Positions 1 to 8,908 of a stretch of DNA of 64,000 nt are shown in pieces (positions within the stretch are counted from its first letter, which is position 1; every line of letters starts with the position of its first letter). Source of the stretch: Burkholderiales bacterium (GTDB lineage Bacteria > Pseudomonadota > Gammaproteobacteria > Burkholderiales > Burkholderiaceae_D); assembly GCA_016200895.1 (NCBI GenBank), contig JACQDX010000079.1, forward strand, positions 1-64,000. The letters run 5' to 3'. Under the pieces are notes generated by a model, which saw only the letters and a list, made by a program, of their open reading frames with translations, ran no database searches and had not been told where the DNA came from. A program made the translations under genes and the position numbers.

Positions 1-110
1 CGTCAGCAGTCATCAAGCGGCTGCAATAAAGACCGAATGTATGGCTGCAATCGACTATGTCAGGTTTAATTTGAAAATGCTCTTGCAAATGGGGGGCGTC
101 CATGTATGCG

Positions 111-160
111 CCGTGCGCACCGGTTTTCTCTTTCGTGGTTCAAACAGTTGGTGCGCACGG
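111..160. repeat. Perfect 11-bp inverted repeat CCGTGCGCACC / GGTGCGCACGG with a 28-nt spacer
   Basis: Read directly: ccgtgcgcacc at 111-121 and ggtgcgcacgg at 150-160. Confidence 0.7.
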
Positions 161-376
161 TGCACCCTACTGGCAGAATCAGAGTTAAGGATATTTCTTT
201 GATGAGGAAGCGATGCTTATTGAATCCAGCCTTTTGTGCTCCCGCAATAATCCCTTTTCCAATTTGTTGCATAATGTCGCTTTTAGCAGGCATTTTCGTC
301 TAAATTCGAAAAATTAATGTCCTTGCCGGGGCCGGTGGAGACTTGCCGCTAGCTCGCTCAATTTCTTCAGTATTTC

Positions 377-2218
377 ATGTCTATCTCTGCGCAAACAACC
401 ATATCCCCAGACTTATCCACAGTGCAAACCCTGGCAGAATTATTTGCCTGGCGGGTAGCACAAACCCCTGATGCAGAAGCCTACCGGCAATTTGATGATG
501 TCCAGGGCTTGTGGATATCTTATTCATGGCAACAGACGCGAGAACGCATGCAGGGCTTTATCAAAGGCTTGTCACCGTTGGCGCTGGAACACGGTTCGCG
601 TGTTGCCATACTGCTGCCTAACGGCTTGCATGCAGTTTGCATGGATCAGGCGGTGCAGGCCTGCGGTTTTGTGCCGGTTCCCATGCATGCGCTGGATAAC
701 CCGGCCAGTATTGCCTACATCCTCAGTGACAGCGACGCCGCTTTTTTAATCGCAGCGACAGACAAGCAGTGGAAAGAAATTGCCGATGTGGGTCTGGAAT
801 TACCCGCCTTGCGCCAGATTGTTGTGTTAGAAAAAGTGCTGGAAAAAACGCAGGAGGCTGCAGCTTTGCCAGCCAGAGTCGCTGTCATGCAAATCGATGA
901 ATGGCTGGCCGGCGCAGCACATCTGCAACCCGCTGTAAAAGCTCCGGTAGCCGATGATCTGGCGGCGCTGGTCTACACTTCAGGTACCACTGGCAAACCC
1001 AAGGGTGTCATGCTGACGCATACCAATGTGGTGTCGAATGTCAAGGCAGTTGTCCACAGGGTGTCACCTGTCATCAGCGATGTGTTTTTATCTTTCCTGC
1101 CCTTGTCGCATACCTTTGAGCGCACTGCCGGTTATTACCTGCCGGTGGCGGCAGGTGCCTGCGTTGCCTTCTCGCGCTCGGTCAAGCAATTGCCGCAAGA
1201 CTTGCTGGAAGTGCGGCCAACGATCTTGATTTCTGTGCCGCGTATTTATGAGCGTGTGTATGGCGTGATCCAGACCAAGCTGTCAGCGTCAAAACTCCAG
1301 GCGAATTTGTTCAATCTGGCGATTGCCACGGGCTGGCGTCGTTTCAGCCGTGAACAGGGCTTGCTCAAGGGTGATGGCATGACAGCCTTGCTAGACGGTT
1401 TGCGCTGGCTGGTGCTGGAACCGCTGATTGCCAGCAAACTCAAGAACCAGTTTGGTGGCCGTTTGCGGGTGGCCGTCAGCGGCGGTGCGGCTTTGTCGCA
1501 GACAATTTCGCAATGCTTCCTGGGCCTGGGCATACCCATTGTGCAGGGCTATGGCATGACTGAGACAGCGCCTGTGGTTTCCTTTAATGCGCCGGATGAT
1601 AATGACCCTGCCACCGTCGGTCGCGCTGTTGAAAATGTAGAAGTACGCATAGGCGAGAATGCAGAATTGCAGGTACGTGGCCCGAATGTCATGCGTGGTT
1701 ACTGGAAGCGCGAAGAAGATACCGTCAAGACTTTTATCGATGGCTGGCTGCGCACGGGTGACCAGGCATCTATCGTTGATGGCCGTGTACGTATTCTCGG
1801 ACGTGTGAAAGAAATTATCGTCACCTCGACAGGTGAAAAAATCGCTCCGGTTGACCTGGAGCTGGCGATCATGAATGACGTAGTGTTCGAGCAGGCTTAT
1901 GCTTTTGGCGAGAACTCTCCATTTATTGCCTGCGCTGTTGTGCTGAGTCGTGCGTACTGGCTGGAGTTATCCAGCTCGCTGGGCCTGAACCCCGATGATA
2001 CGGCTAGCCTGAAATCGCCACAGGCTCAGAAAGTAGTCGTGCAGCGTATCAAGGCACTGACAAAAAACTTTCCTTACTATGCACAACCGCGTGCCGCTAT
2101 TTTGACGCTGGAACCCTGGACGGTGGAAAACACCCTGATTACTCCTACCCTGAAGCTCAAGCGCAATAACTTGCTGGCGCATTTTTCCGGGGATATCAAG
2201 GCTGTGTATAACCGTTAA
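377..2218 (+). CDS. AMP-dependent synthetase/long-chain fatty acid--CoA ligase
   Basis: YTSGTTGKPKGVMLTHTN AMP-binding motif, GYGMTETAPVVSFN, GWLRTGD, GRVKEIIVTSTGEKI. Confidence 0.95.
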   Translation: MSISAQTTISPDLSTVQTLAELFAWRVAQTPDAEAYRQFDDVQGLWISYSWQQTRERMQGFIKGLSPLALEHGSRVAILLPNGLHAVCMDQAVQACGFVPVPMHALDNPASIAYILSDSDAAFLIAATDKQWKEIADVGLELPALRQIVVLEKVLEKTQEAAALPARVAVMQIDEWLAGAAHLQPAVKAPVADDLAALVYTSGTTGKPKGVMLTHTNVVSNVKAVVHRVSPVISDVFLSFLPLSHTFERTAGYYLPVAAGACVAFSRSVKQLPQDLLEVRPTILISVPRIYERVYGVIQTKLSASKLQANLFNLAIATGWRRFSREQGLLKGDGMTALLDGLRWLVLEPLIASKLKNQFGGRLRVAVSGGAALSQTISQCFLGLGIPIVQGYGMTETAPVVSFNAPDDNDPATVGRAVENVEVRIGENAELQVRGPNVMRGYWKREEDTVKTFIDGWLRTGDQASIVDGRVRILGRVKEIIVTSTGEKIAPVDLELAIMNDVVFEQAYAFGENSPFIACAVVLSRAYWLELSSSLGLNPDDTASLKSPQAQKVVVQRIKALTKNFPYYAQPRAAILTLEPWTVENTLITPTLKLKRNNLLAHFSGDIKAVYNR

Positions 2219-2255
2219 CTTATTATGTATTAACTGGATAATTCCTGGTTATCCA

Positions 2256-2288
2256 CATACAGATGCTGCAAGTCGCAGCATCTGTATG
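2256..2288. terminator. Perfect 14-bp hairpin between convergent genes; possible bidirectional terminator (no clear T-tract)
   Basis: catacagatgctgc (2256-2269) / gcagcatctgtatg (2275-2288), 5-nt loop. Confidence 0.5.
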
Positions 2289-2295
2289 AAAGGTC

Positions 2296-3555
2296 CTAAC
2301 CAAACGGGATGAAATCGATGCCGTTCTGTATCTTGGCAATCACCTGCGCCTGATTCTCAGTACTTTCACTAAAACCAGCCAGCGCTGTCGCTATCGTATC
2401 CTTGCCTGTGGCTAACTGCCCCAGCCAATAGTCCAGACCCGCCTGGTCAGGTGCGCGGTGCAATACGTTCTGGTAATAGGCATTGATGACTTGTTCATTG
2501 GTGGGGTTGTTGCCATATAGCCGGTGGAATTCATCCGACACTACAAAGCTGTTGGCAACATCACGCAAACTCTGGCCTTTATCCATCTGCCCTATCCAGT
2601 AACCCAGGCCCGCCAGATCCGGCGTGCGGTTGAAAGCCGCCTGGTAAATGCGGTAAGCCACTCCAGCCGTGCTATTGATATCCAGCGCTACGGACATGTC
2701 GGCAAATTGCAAACGTTCTACCTGATTGACAGTATCCGTACCCTCGGCCCCGGTTTTATCCTGCACGGTAAAATTGGCACCTGAGGCGGTAACGTTAAAG
2801 TCAGCACGTTTGCCTGCATAAAGCGCTATATCCAGGCCAGCACCGCCATTCATGACGTCATTTCCGGCCAGGCCGTTGAAACTGTCATTGCTTGCTGTAC
2901 CTGTCAGGGTGTCATTGGCTGCTGTGCCTATGATGCTGCCCGGTACGGTCTTTGCCACCGTGGTGAAAGAATAAGTACTGGTGCCGATGAAGTTATTGCC
3001 CGCAACATCCTTGATCGCACCAGAAGGAATAGACAGTTTGTAAGTGCTGCCATTAATCAAGTCATTGGTCGGGTTGATGGTGACGGTATTGCCGTTGATC
3101 GTGACATTGCTGCTTTGCGCGATGTTGTAGTTGGCCACGACGCTGCCATCCGCATTCAAGAGGCTGATGGTGCCGCTACCTGCCTTCACCGTTTCACTGA
3201 AGGTCAGCACGATATCACTATTGGTCGCCACACTATTGGCCAGCGTGGCGGGGCTGAAGCTGATCACCGAAGGTGGTGTGGTATCACCAAAAAAGCTCAG
3301 CAGGTCAAGCACATCCTTGCCGTTGTTAAATACCAGCCTTTCCATATTCAGCAGGGTCGCGTGCAATTCGCCACTGGCACCTGAGAGCGTATCGACATGG
3401 ATGGAACCATCCGCCGCCAGGGTGATTGCATATTCAGAACGCAAGGAAGTACCGAGATTCAGCGTATCTATCCCGCCTTTGCCATCGAGTGTAAACGTCG
3501 AAGGATTAATGACGGTCCAGGTGTTATTGCCGTCGTCGCCAACTATTGTTGCCAT
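2296..3555 (-). CDS. RTX/Ig-like (SbsA type) and DUF4214 domain-containing putative secreted protein
   Basis: N-terminal VGDDGNNTW, TPPSVISFSPATLANSVATNSDIVLTFSETV Ig-like, GLAGNDVMNGGAGLD calcium-binding nonapeptide, C-terminal YQAAFNRTPDLAGLGYWIGQ / YQNVLHRAPDQAGLDYWLGQL repeats typical of DUF4214; no N-terminal signal peptide. Confidence 0.8.
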   Translation of the reverse strand: MATIVGDDGNNTWTVINPSTFTLDGKGGIDTLNLGTSLRSEYAITLAADGSIHVDTLSGASGELHATLLNMERLVFNNGKDVLDLLSFFGDTTPPSVISFSPATLANSVATNSDIVLTFSETVKAGSGTISLLNADGSVVANYNIAQSSNVTINGNTVTINPTNDLINGSTYKLSIPSGAIKDVAGNNFIGTSTYSFTTVAKTVPGSIIGTAANDTLTGTASNDSFNGLAGNDVMNGGAGLDIALYAGKRADFNVTASGANFTVQDKTGAEGTDTVNQVERLQFADMSVALDINSTAGVAYRIYQAAFNRTPDLAGLGYWIGQMDKGQSLRDVANSFVVSDEFHRLYGNNPTNEQVINAYYQNVLHRAPDQAGLDYWLGQLATGKDTIATALAGFSESTENQAQVIAKIQNGIDFIPFG

Positions 3556-3580
3556 GATAAATACTCCTTAAATTCTCTGT

Positions 3581-4474
3581 TCAGGCAGCAGCCTGAGTGT
3601 GTACTTTACCTTGTTGATCAATTGCCAGAAACCGTAAACCGGTTTTCTGCAAATACGCCAGTGCATCTGCTTCTTTCAACATGCCTATCGTGGTGCAACT
3701 TCCAGCCAGCGCTGCCAATGGTGCCAGCACGCTGATGCTGCGCCAGTAGCTGACCGGCATACCGGTATGTGGATTGAGGATATGGCAATAACGCTGCCCG
3801 CCCACTTCAATATATCTTTCATAATCACCACTGGTCGCCAGCGCCCCCGTCGTTAAAGGGATGCTGGCAACTATCTTGTCTTGCTGGCGCGGGTCTTGTA
3901 TGCCCATGACCCAGGCTTGCCCGTCGGGTTTGGGGCCAAGCACCCGTATGTCGCCACCCAGATTGACATAGCCATGCGTCACTCCTGCTGCTTCTAATAT
4001 TGCTGCTGCCCGGTCTGCCGCATATTCCTTGCCAAAACCACCAAAATCGATTTCCATGCCAGCCAGCGGCAATCTGAGTTTGTCGCCTGCCCGCTCCACC
4101 TTGGCCCAGCCTATACGCTGGCACAAAGCCTGCAATTCATCTGCTGCCGGTACCCGCTGGCTCTTGAAGTCCCAGGCCTGGCGCAAGATGCCTGCCGTGA
4201 TATCGAACAAACCATCACTGGCCTGGTGCAGGGCCTGGGCATAATCAAACAGGGCCACGGTTTCTTCATCACAGGCCACGGCATCACCACCGGCCTGGCT
4301 ATTGATGCGTGAGACTATGCTGTCCGGGCGATAACGCGAATACTTGACCTCTATCCTTCTTACTTCTGCAATGGCTTCCTGTGCCTTGGCAAACATCAGC
4401 TGTTCATCGGTATCAACGATGACGACCTCACAGCTACTGGCCATAGCCTTGAAAGGGATGCGGTAAATCTGCAT
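3581..4474 (-). CDS. apbE: FAD:protein FMN transferase (ApbE family), no signal peptide
   Basis: YSRYRPDSIVSRIN, GMEIDFGGFGKEYAADRA, YVNLGGDIRVLG, ATSGDYERY, HILNPHTGMPV. Confidence 0.93.
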   Translation of the reverse strand: MQIYRIPFKAMASSCEVVIVDTDEQLMFAKAQEAIAEVRRIEVKYSRYRPDSIVSRINSQAGGDAVACDEETVALFDYAQALHQASDGLFDITAGILRQAWDFKSQRVPAADELQALCQRIGWAKVERAGDKLRLPLAGMEIDFGGFGKEYAADRAAAILEAAGVTHGYVNLGGDIRVLGPKPDGQAWVMGIQDPRQQDKIVASIPLTTGALATSGDYERYIEVGGQRYCHILNPHTGMPVSYWRSISVLAPLAALAGSCTTIGMLKEADALAYLQKTGLRFLAIDQQGKVHTQAAA

Positions 4475-4506
4475 AAAAACCTGAACTCAATAACTAAATT
4501 CAATGA

Positions 4507-5637
4507 CTAAAATTGGCGCGACAGTCCGACTTGTATGGTCTTGGCATCAAATGGCAATAAGCCAGGGCTGCCACTGCCAAACAAACGGTATGAGGCACGT
4601 TGCTGGTATTGCTCAAATTTCACATCGATCTGCCAGTCTTCATTTATCTGTTTGGCCAGCTTGATACCCACAGTGTGTGCGCCATAGGCCGACACCCTCT
4701 GGTCTTCGGAATAATTCTGCGCACCATCTGGCGGGTTGGGGGCAAACGGATAGATATCTGGCTGTGCATCTACGTAAAAACTGGCGGCGCTCTGGCTGTA
4801 AAAGCGCAGTATCGGCGTCACGCTCCAGCCCTGTCCAAACGGCTGCGTATATTCCAGGTTGAAGGTATGCGACCTGATCTTCCAGCTATCGCCAAAATAA
4901 CGGTAGCTGACGCGCGCACTGCCACCTGTAGCATCAAAATGATGGTTCCAGCGGGTTAACACGGTGTAACTATTGCGCTCATCCGGGCGTTTGTCAAAAG
5001 CTTTGTAGGGATCAGACAAATAACCTTTGGCATGGGCCAGGCCAAGGTTGATCTGCACGATATCATTCATGCTCAAGACCTGGGTCAGGCCCAGCAAGGC
5101 ATCGGTCACCTGCTTGTTTTCACCTTTTACTTTGCCGGTGGATGCGCTGACAGTGTCATTGGCAAAACCCAGGCCAGCTGTCCAGGTGGTATTTTTATCT
5201 TCACTAAACTGGCTGCCCTGTAACGACATGCCGCGCGAAATATAATCTGCTTCGCTCGATGCGCTGGCACCCAGGGTCAGGGTATGGTGCGGGAAATAAC
5301 GGGTGACTTCAGCATCCAGTGCCCGGCGAAAATCCCTGAGCTTGACCAGTCCATAACTATGAAATGCTGGCGAGGCACCAGAAATACTGTCCGTCACATA
5401 AGTCGCACCGACTGACCATTCATCCGACAGCGGTGCCATGATCTTGAGAGCACTGGCCTGCACCTTGACACGCTCTTCACCAGGCTGGCTGTCTTTATAG
5501 TCAAGTAATTTCAGGCTGATGACGCCTTTGTCCGGTGCTGATTCTGCATGGGCAGCCTGTATCATGGGCAGGGCCAGTGCGGCTGCCAGCAAAGTGGTGG
5601 CCAGATTGTCAGGTGTTCTGGATGTGACTGGTTTCAT
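4507..5637 (-). CDS. DUF3570 domain-containing protein, putative outer-membrane beta-barrel with signal peptide
   Basis: Signal peptide ending AAHAES, alternating amphipathic strands, C-terminal QVGLSRQF ending in Phe; DSISGAS motif at residues 83-89. Confidence 0.8.
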   Translation of the reverse strand: MKPVTSRTPDNLATTLLAAALALPMIQAAHAESAPDKGVISLKLLDYKDSQPGEERVKVQASALKIMAPLSDEWSVGATYVTDSISGASPAFHSYGLVKLRDFRRALDAEVTRYFPHHTLTLGASASSEADYISRGMSLQGSQFSEDKNTTWTAGLGFANDTVSASTGKVKGENKQVTDALLGLTQVLSMNDIVQINLGLAHAKGYLSDPYKAFDKRPDERNSYTVLTRWNHHFDATGGSARVSYRYFGDSWKIRSHTFNLEYTQPFGQGWSVTPILRFYSQSAASFYVDAQPDIYPFAPNPPDGAQNYSEDQRVSAYGAHTVGIKLAKQINEDWQIDVKFEQYQQRASYRLFGSGSPGLLPFDAKTIQVGLSRQF

Positions 5638-5670
5638 GCTTTTTTCCTGAGCCTTATCCTTGCTTATTGT

Positions 5671-5925
5671 TTAGTTGCAACCACAACCGCCGCCACCGAC
5701 ACCACTGCCACCAAAGGCAGATTCCTTGCTGGAATAAGTATGTTCGGCGAATTTGTTTTCCAGTGCATCATGATCAAAGGTCATTTCCTTCTTGGCCAGC
5801 TTGCCTTTTTCCCAGGGCTGCACGGCTTGCACCAACTGCATATTGCCGCAGGCTGTGCAGGACAGCACCAGGCCCAGCAGGGCCAGTTTGTGCAGATGTT
5901 TGAAGTTGCCGAGTTGTTTCATCAT
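5671..5925 (-). CDS. DUF4266 domain-containing small putative lipoprotein with Gly/Cys-rich C-terminus
   Basis: LVLSCTACGN lipobox-like region, PWEKGKLAKKEMTFD, C-terminal GGSGVGGGGCGCN; 4-bp ATGA overlap with the upstream TlpA-like gene. Confidence 0.8.
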   Translation of the reverse strand: MMKQLGNFKHLHKLALLGLVLSCTACGNMQLVQAVQPWEKGKLAKKEMTFDHDALENKFAEHTYSSKESAFGGSGVGGGGCGCN

Positions 5926-6431
5926 TTACTCCCCAGACTTGCCACGATGGCCTGTTCGATTTTAGCCTTGCTGGCTTCATTAAAGCCCGCATGTTGCGAC
6001 AGTATCTTGCCATCCCTGTCTATCAATATGCTGCTGGGCATGCCCTTGATTTCATACTGGCGTGGCATGAGGCCCTTGGGGTCATAAGCTATATGAAAAT
6101 TGCCAGGAGTGGATTTCAAGAATTCCAGTGCATCTTCCTGCTTGGTATCCAGATTGATCGCCACAACCTGGAAACCTTGCGCTCCGTATTTGCTTTGTAG
6201 CGCATTCATCCACGGAAAGGATTGTTTGCAAGGCCCGCACCAGGAAGCCCAAAAATCCAGATAGACGACTTTGCCGCGATAATCAGCCAGTTGTATATTG
6301 CCCTTGCTACCCTGGGCAGTAAATTCCGGTGCTGGTTTGCCAGTTTCCAGTGCAAGCGCTGGCACACTTAAGCCCAAGGCGAAAGCTACTGATACCGCCG
6401 TCGTAATTACTTTCAGATTCAGAAATTTCAT
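5922..6431 (-). CDS. TlpA-like thioredoxin family protein
   Basis: WASWCGPCKQSFPWMN active site; signal peptide MKFLNLKVITTAVSVAFALGLSVPALAL; ORF extends to 6506 but the signal peptide starts at 6431. Confidence 0.9.
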   Translation of the reverse strand: MKFLNLKVITTAVSVAFALGLSVPALALETGKPAPEFTAQGSKGNIQLADYRGKVVYLDFWASWCGPCKQSFPWMNALQSKYGAQGFQVVAINLDTKQEDALEFLKSTPGNFHIAYDPKGLMPRQYEIKGMPSSILIDRDGKILSQHAGFNEASKAKIEQAIVASLGSK

Positions 6432-6747
6432 GGTGCTGCTTTGCCTGTCTTGCAGGATAAGTGAATGCCTACGCTGCATAAGCAGCTTGCGTTTTACATC
6501 CATCATAAGCCCAGAGCAGAATAAATAAATCTTGGCTTAGGTAAAGATACCGGGTTTTCTGTAATGAACTGTAACGGGAGAATGTCCTTAAAACAAGTCT
6601 GCTCTCAAACAAGTTTCCAAATTAACATATTTTCCCCTGAAAACGGCATTGCTACCTAAAAACAACAAATCGCATTGCTGTTTTGACCCTATATTCTGAT
6701 CTGGCTAGCATGCCCTTTTACGGAAAATTAATACGGAGCCCATAACA

Positions 6748-7164
6748 ATGGAAAAACCTATGGATAAGCAAACAGATCAGCAGTTTCAAGATGGCCTGCA
6801 CATACGCAAACAAGTCATGGGAGATGCCTTTGTCGAAAAGGCATTCAGCAATACCGATGCCTTTACTGCGCCCCTGCAGGAATTTGTCACCCGCAATGCC
6901 TGGGGCACAGTCTGGTGCCGCGGTGGTCTGGATTTAAAGACTCGCAGCCTGATCACGCTCTCGATGTTGACGGCCCTGGGACGCGCACACGAGATCAAGG
7001 GTCATGTGCGCGGTGCTGTCAACAACGGCGCAAGCATGAAAGAAATACAAGAAGTACTATTACATGCCAGCGTGTATTGCGGCATGCCGCTGGCGATTGA
7101 TGCCTATCGCTCTGCCCATGAAGTCTTGCTGGAAATGGGCAAAATAGACACAGATAAAACTTAG
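6748..7164 (+). CDS. Carboxymuconolactone decarboxylase family protein
   Basis: WGTVWCRGGLDLKTRSLITLSMLTALGRAHEIKGHVRGA...EIQEVLLHASVYCGMPLAIDAYR. Confidence 0.92.
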   Translation: MEKPMDKQTDQQFQDGLHIRKQVMGDAFVEKAFSNTDAFTAPLQEFVTRNAWGTVWCRGGLDLKTRSLITLSMLTALGRAHEIKGHVRGAVNNGASMKEIQEVLLHASVYCGMPLAIDAYRSAHEVLLEMGKIDTDKT

Positions 7165-7192
7165 TCACCTGATTTTTTAACAGGAAACCGAT

Positions 7193-7693
7193 ATGACAGA
7201 GAAAAGAAAAGCAATCGCACTCACTGAAGATGGGGTAACCCGTCCTTTTGCGGTGGAGGATGTACCCTGGGATGAATATTCCCACGGGCAGAGTTTTGGT
7301 TCACGTTATCGCCAGCTCGGCCAATATGGCGGTTGTCAAAACGTAGGCGTGAGCCTGGAAGAACTGGCACCCGGCAAACTTGCCTGCCCCAATCATTATC
7401 ATTATCTGGAAGAAGAACAATTGATGATGCTGGATGGCAGCCTGACCCTGCGCATGGGTGAGCAGATTTATGTCATGAAGGCGGGTGATTACATGGTATT
7501 CCCGGCCGGGCAAAAGGTTGGTCACAGCCTGTTCAATCATACCGATGCAGTATGCCGTTACCTGGTCATAGGCGAGCGTAATCCCCATGACGTGATTGTT
7601 TATCCCGATAGCAACCGTATCAGTGTGGTGCTGGCTGGTGAAGGCTATGACAAGGCAGCGACGCTGGAATACTGGGAGCGCGAGAAGGATTGA
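7193..7693 (+). CDS. Cupin domain-containing protein
   Basis: PNHYHYLEEEQLMMLDGSLTLRMG...GDYMVFPAGQKVGHSLFN. Confidence 0.85.
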   Translation: MTEKRKAIALTEDGVTRPFAVEDVPWDEYSHGQSFGSRYRQLGQYGGCQNVGVSLEELAPGKLACPNHYHYLEEEQLMMLDGSLTLRMGEQIYVMKAGDYMVFPAGQKVGHSLFNHTDAVCRYLVIGERNPHDVIVYPDSNRISVVLAGEGYDKAATLEYWEREKD

Positions 7694-7824
7694 AAGGGAA
7701 TAATTATTGACACAAGCTTTGCAACTAAGTCCCCTAATTCCTCATTTGGTGTCATCACCATAGCTGTCCGGCAAGAATTGCCGGATACTGCATGCATGGC
7801 TCAGATTTGTGGAAAGGATAGCTA

Positions 7825-8889
7825 ATGCGCCGCATGTGGCTTTTTTATACCCTGGCATGGATAGCATATTCCATACTGATCGCGTTCGCGATACAGATTG
7901 ACGGCCTGTCCAAAGGGCAATTCGATCTGCAACTGGCGATGTATTCAGAGATCAATACCTTGCCAGCAGCCGTGACCCTGGCTTTTATCTGGCCCCTGAC
8001 TGGCCTGATAGAGCGCAAGGGTTTGCGGCCTGTCAGTATCGTGTTCATCCATATCCTGTTGTCCGTGGTATTCGGTTTTTTCTGGCATTACCTGGTCAGT
8101 GGTTTCATGCAAATGATAGTGCATGTCAGGGAGATAGAAGAAGTCCGCCCCCTGAGTGCCTATATCTGGCCCTTCCTGTACAGCCTGATGATGTATGGCG
8201 TGGTCGCCAGTATTTTTCATTCTGTGCGCTCCAGCGACGCGCGCCGTTTGCAGGCACTGGCCGCGAGCCAGGCCCAGGGCTTGCTGGTGGTGGCGGAGCT
8301 GGCCAGCTTGCGCAATAAACTCAATCCCCACTTCCTGTTCAATACCCTGCATTCCATCATTGCTCTCATGCGCAAGGATGGCAAGGCAGCTGAGGCAGCT
8401 TTATTCCGCTTTTCCGACATGCTGCGCTATGTGCTCGATAGCGAGAAAAACGGTACTACCCATGTCGCCCTTGAAGAAGAATTGAATTTCGTGCGTGATT
8501 ACCTGAACCTGGAAGCCTTGCGCCTGGGACACAGGTTAAACGTCAACTGGCAGCTTGATGAAATGGCAGGCGGATTTGGTCTGCCAGCGCTGAGCGTGCA
8601 ACCGCTGGTGGAAAACAGCATCAAACATGCCTTCAACCCGCGCGCCCAGCCTGGCAACTTGCTCATCAAGACCAGGCTCAAGGCCCTGCATGGCGAACTG
8701 GAAATCACCATCAGGGATGATGGCCCGGGTGCAGACCTGGCAGAAGTGCAGGCTTCCAGCGGCATAGGCGTAAAAACCGTAGAGCGCCGCTTGCACCTTG
8801 AATATGGCGGGCGTGCCAGCTTCACCATCAATACTGCACCCGGACAGGGTTTTGAAATATGCCTGACGATACCTATCTCTTCGTTGTGA
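7825..8889 (+). CDS. LytS/AlgZ-type membrane sensor histidine kinase
   Basis: RNKLNPHFLFNTLHSI and QPLVENSIKHAF...IRDDGPG; N-terminal TM segments. Confidence 0.9.
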   Translation: MRRMWLFYTLAWIAYSILIAFAIQIDGLSKGQFDLQLAMYSEINTLPAAVTLAFIWPLTGLIERKGLRPVSIVFIHILLSVVFGFFWHYLVSGFMQMIVHVREIEEVRPLSAYIWPFLYSLMMYGVVASIFHSVRSSDARRLQALAASQAQGLLVVAELASLRNKLNPHFLFNTLHSIIALMRKDGKAAEAALFRFSDMLRYVLDSEKNGTTHVALEEELNFVRDYLNLEALRLGHRLNVNWQLDEMAGGFGLPALSVQPLVENSIKHAFNPRAQPGNLLIKTRLKALHGELEITIRDDGPGADLAEVQASSGIGVKTVERRLHLEYGGRASFTINTAPGQGFEICLTIPISSL

Positions 8890-8908
8890 CGCTTGGTTGG
8901 ACTACATC

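Noticed and set aside
66-293. Minus-strand ORF starting MPAKSDIMQQIGKGIIAG
   Set aside because: Plausible N-terminus but it has no recognisable family and overlaps another ORF and the inverted repeat; insufficient support.
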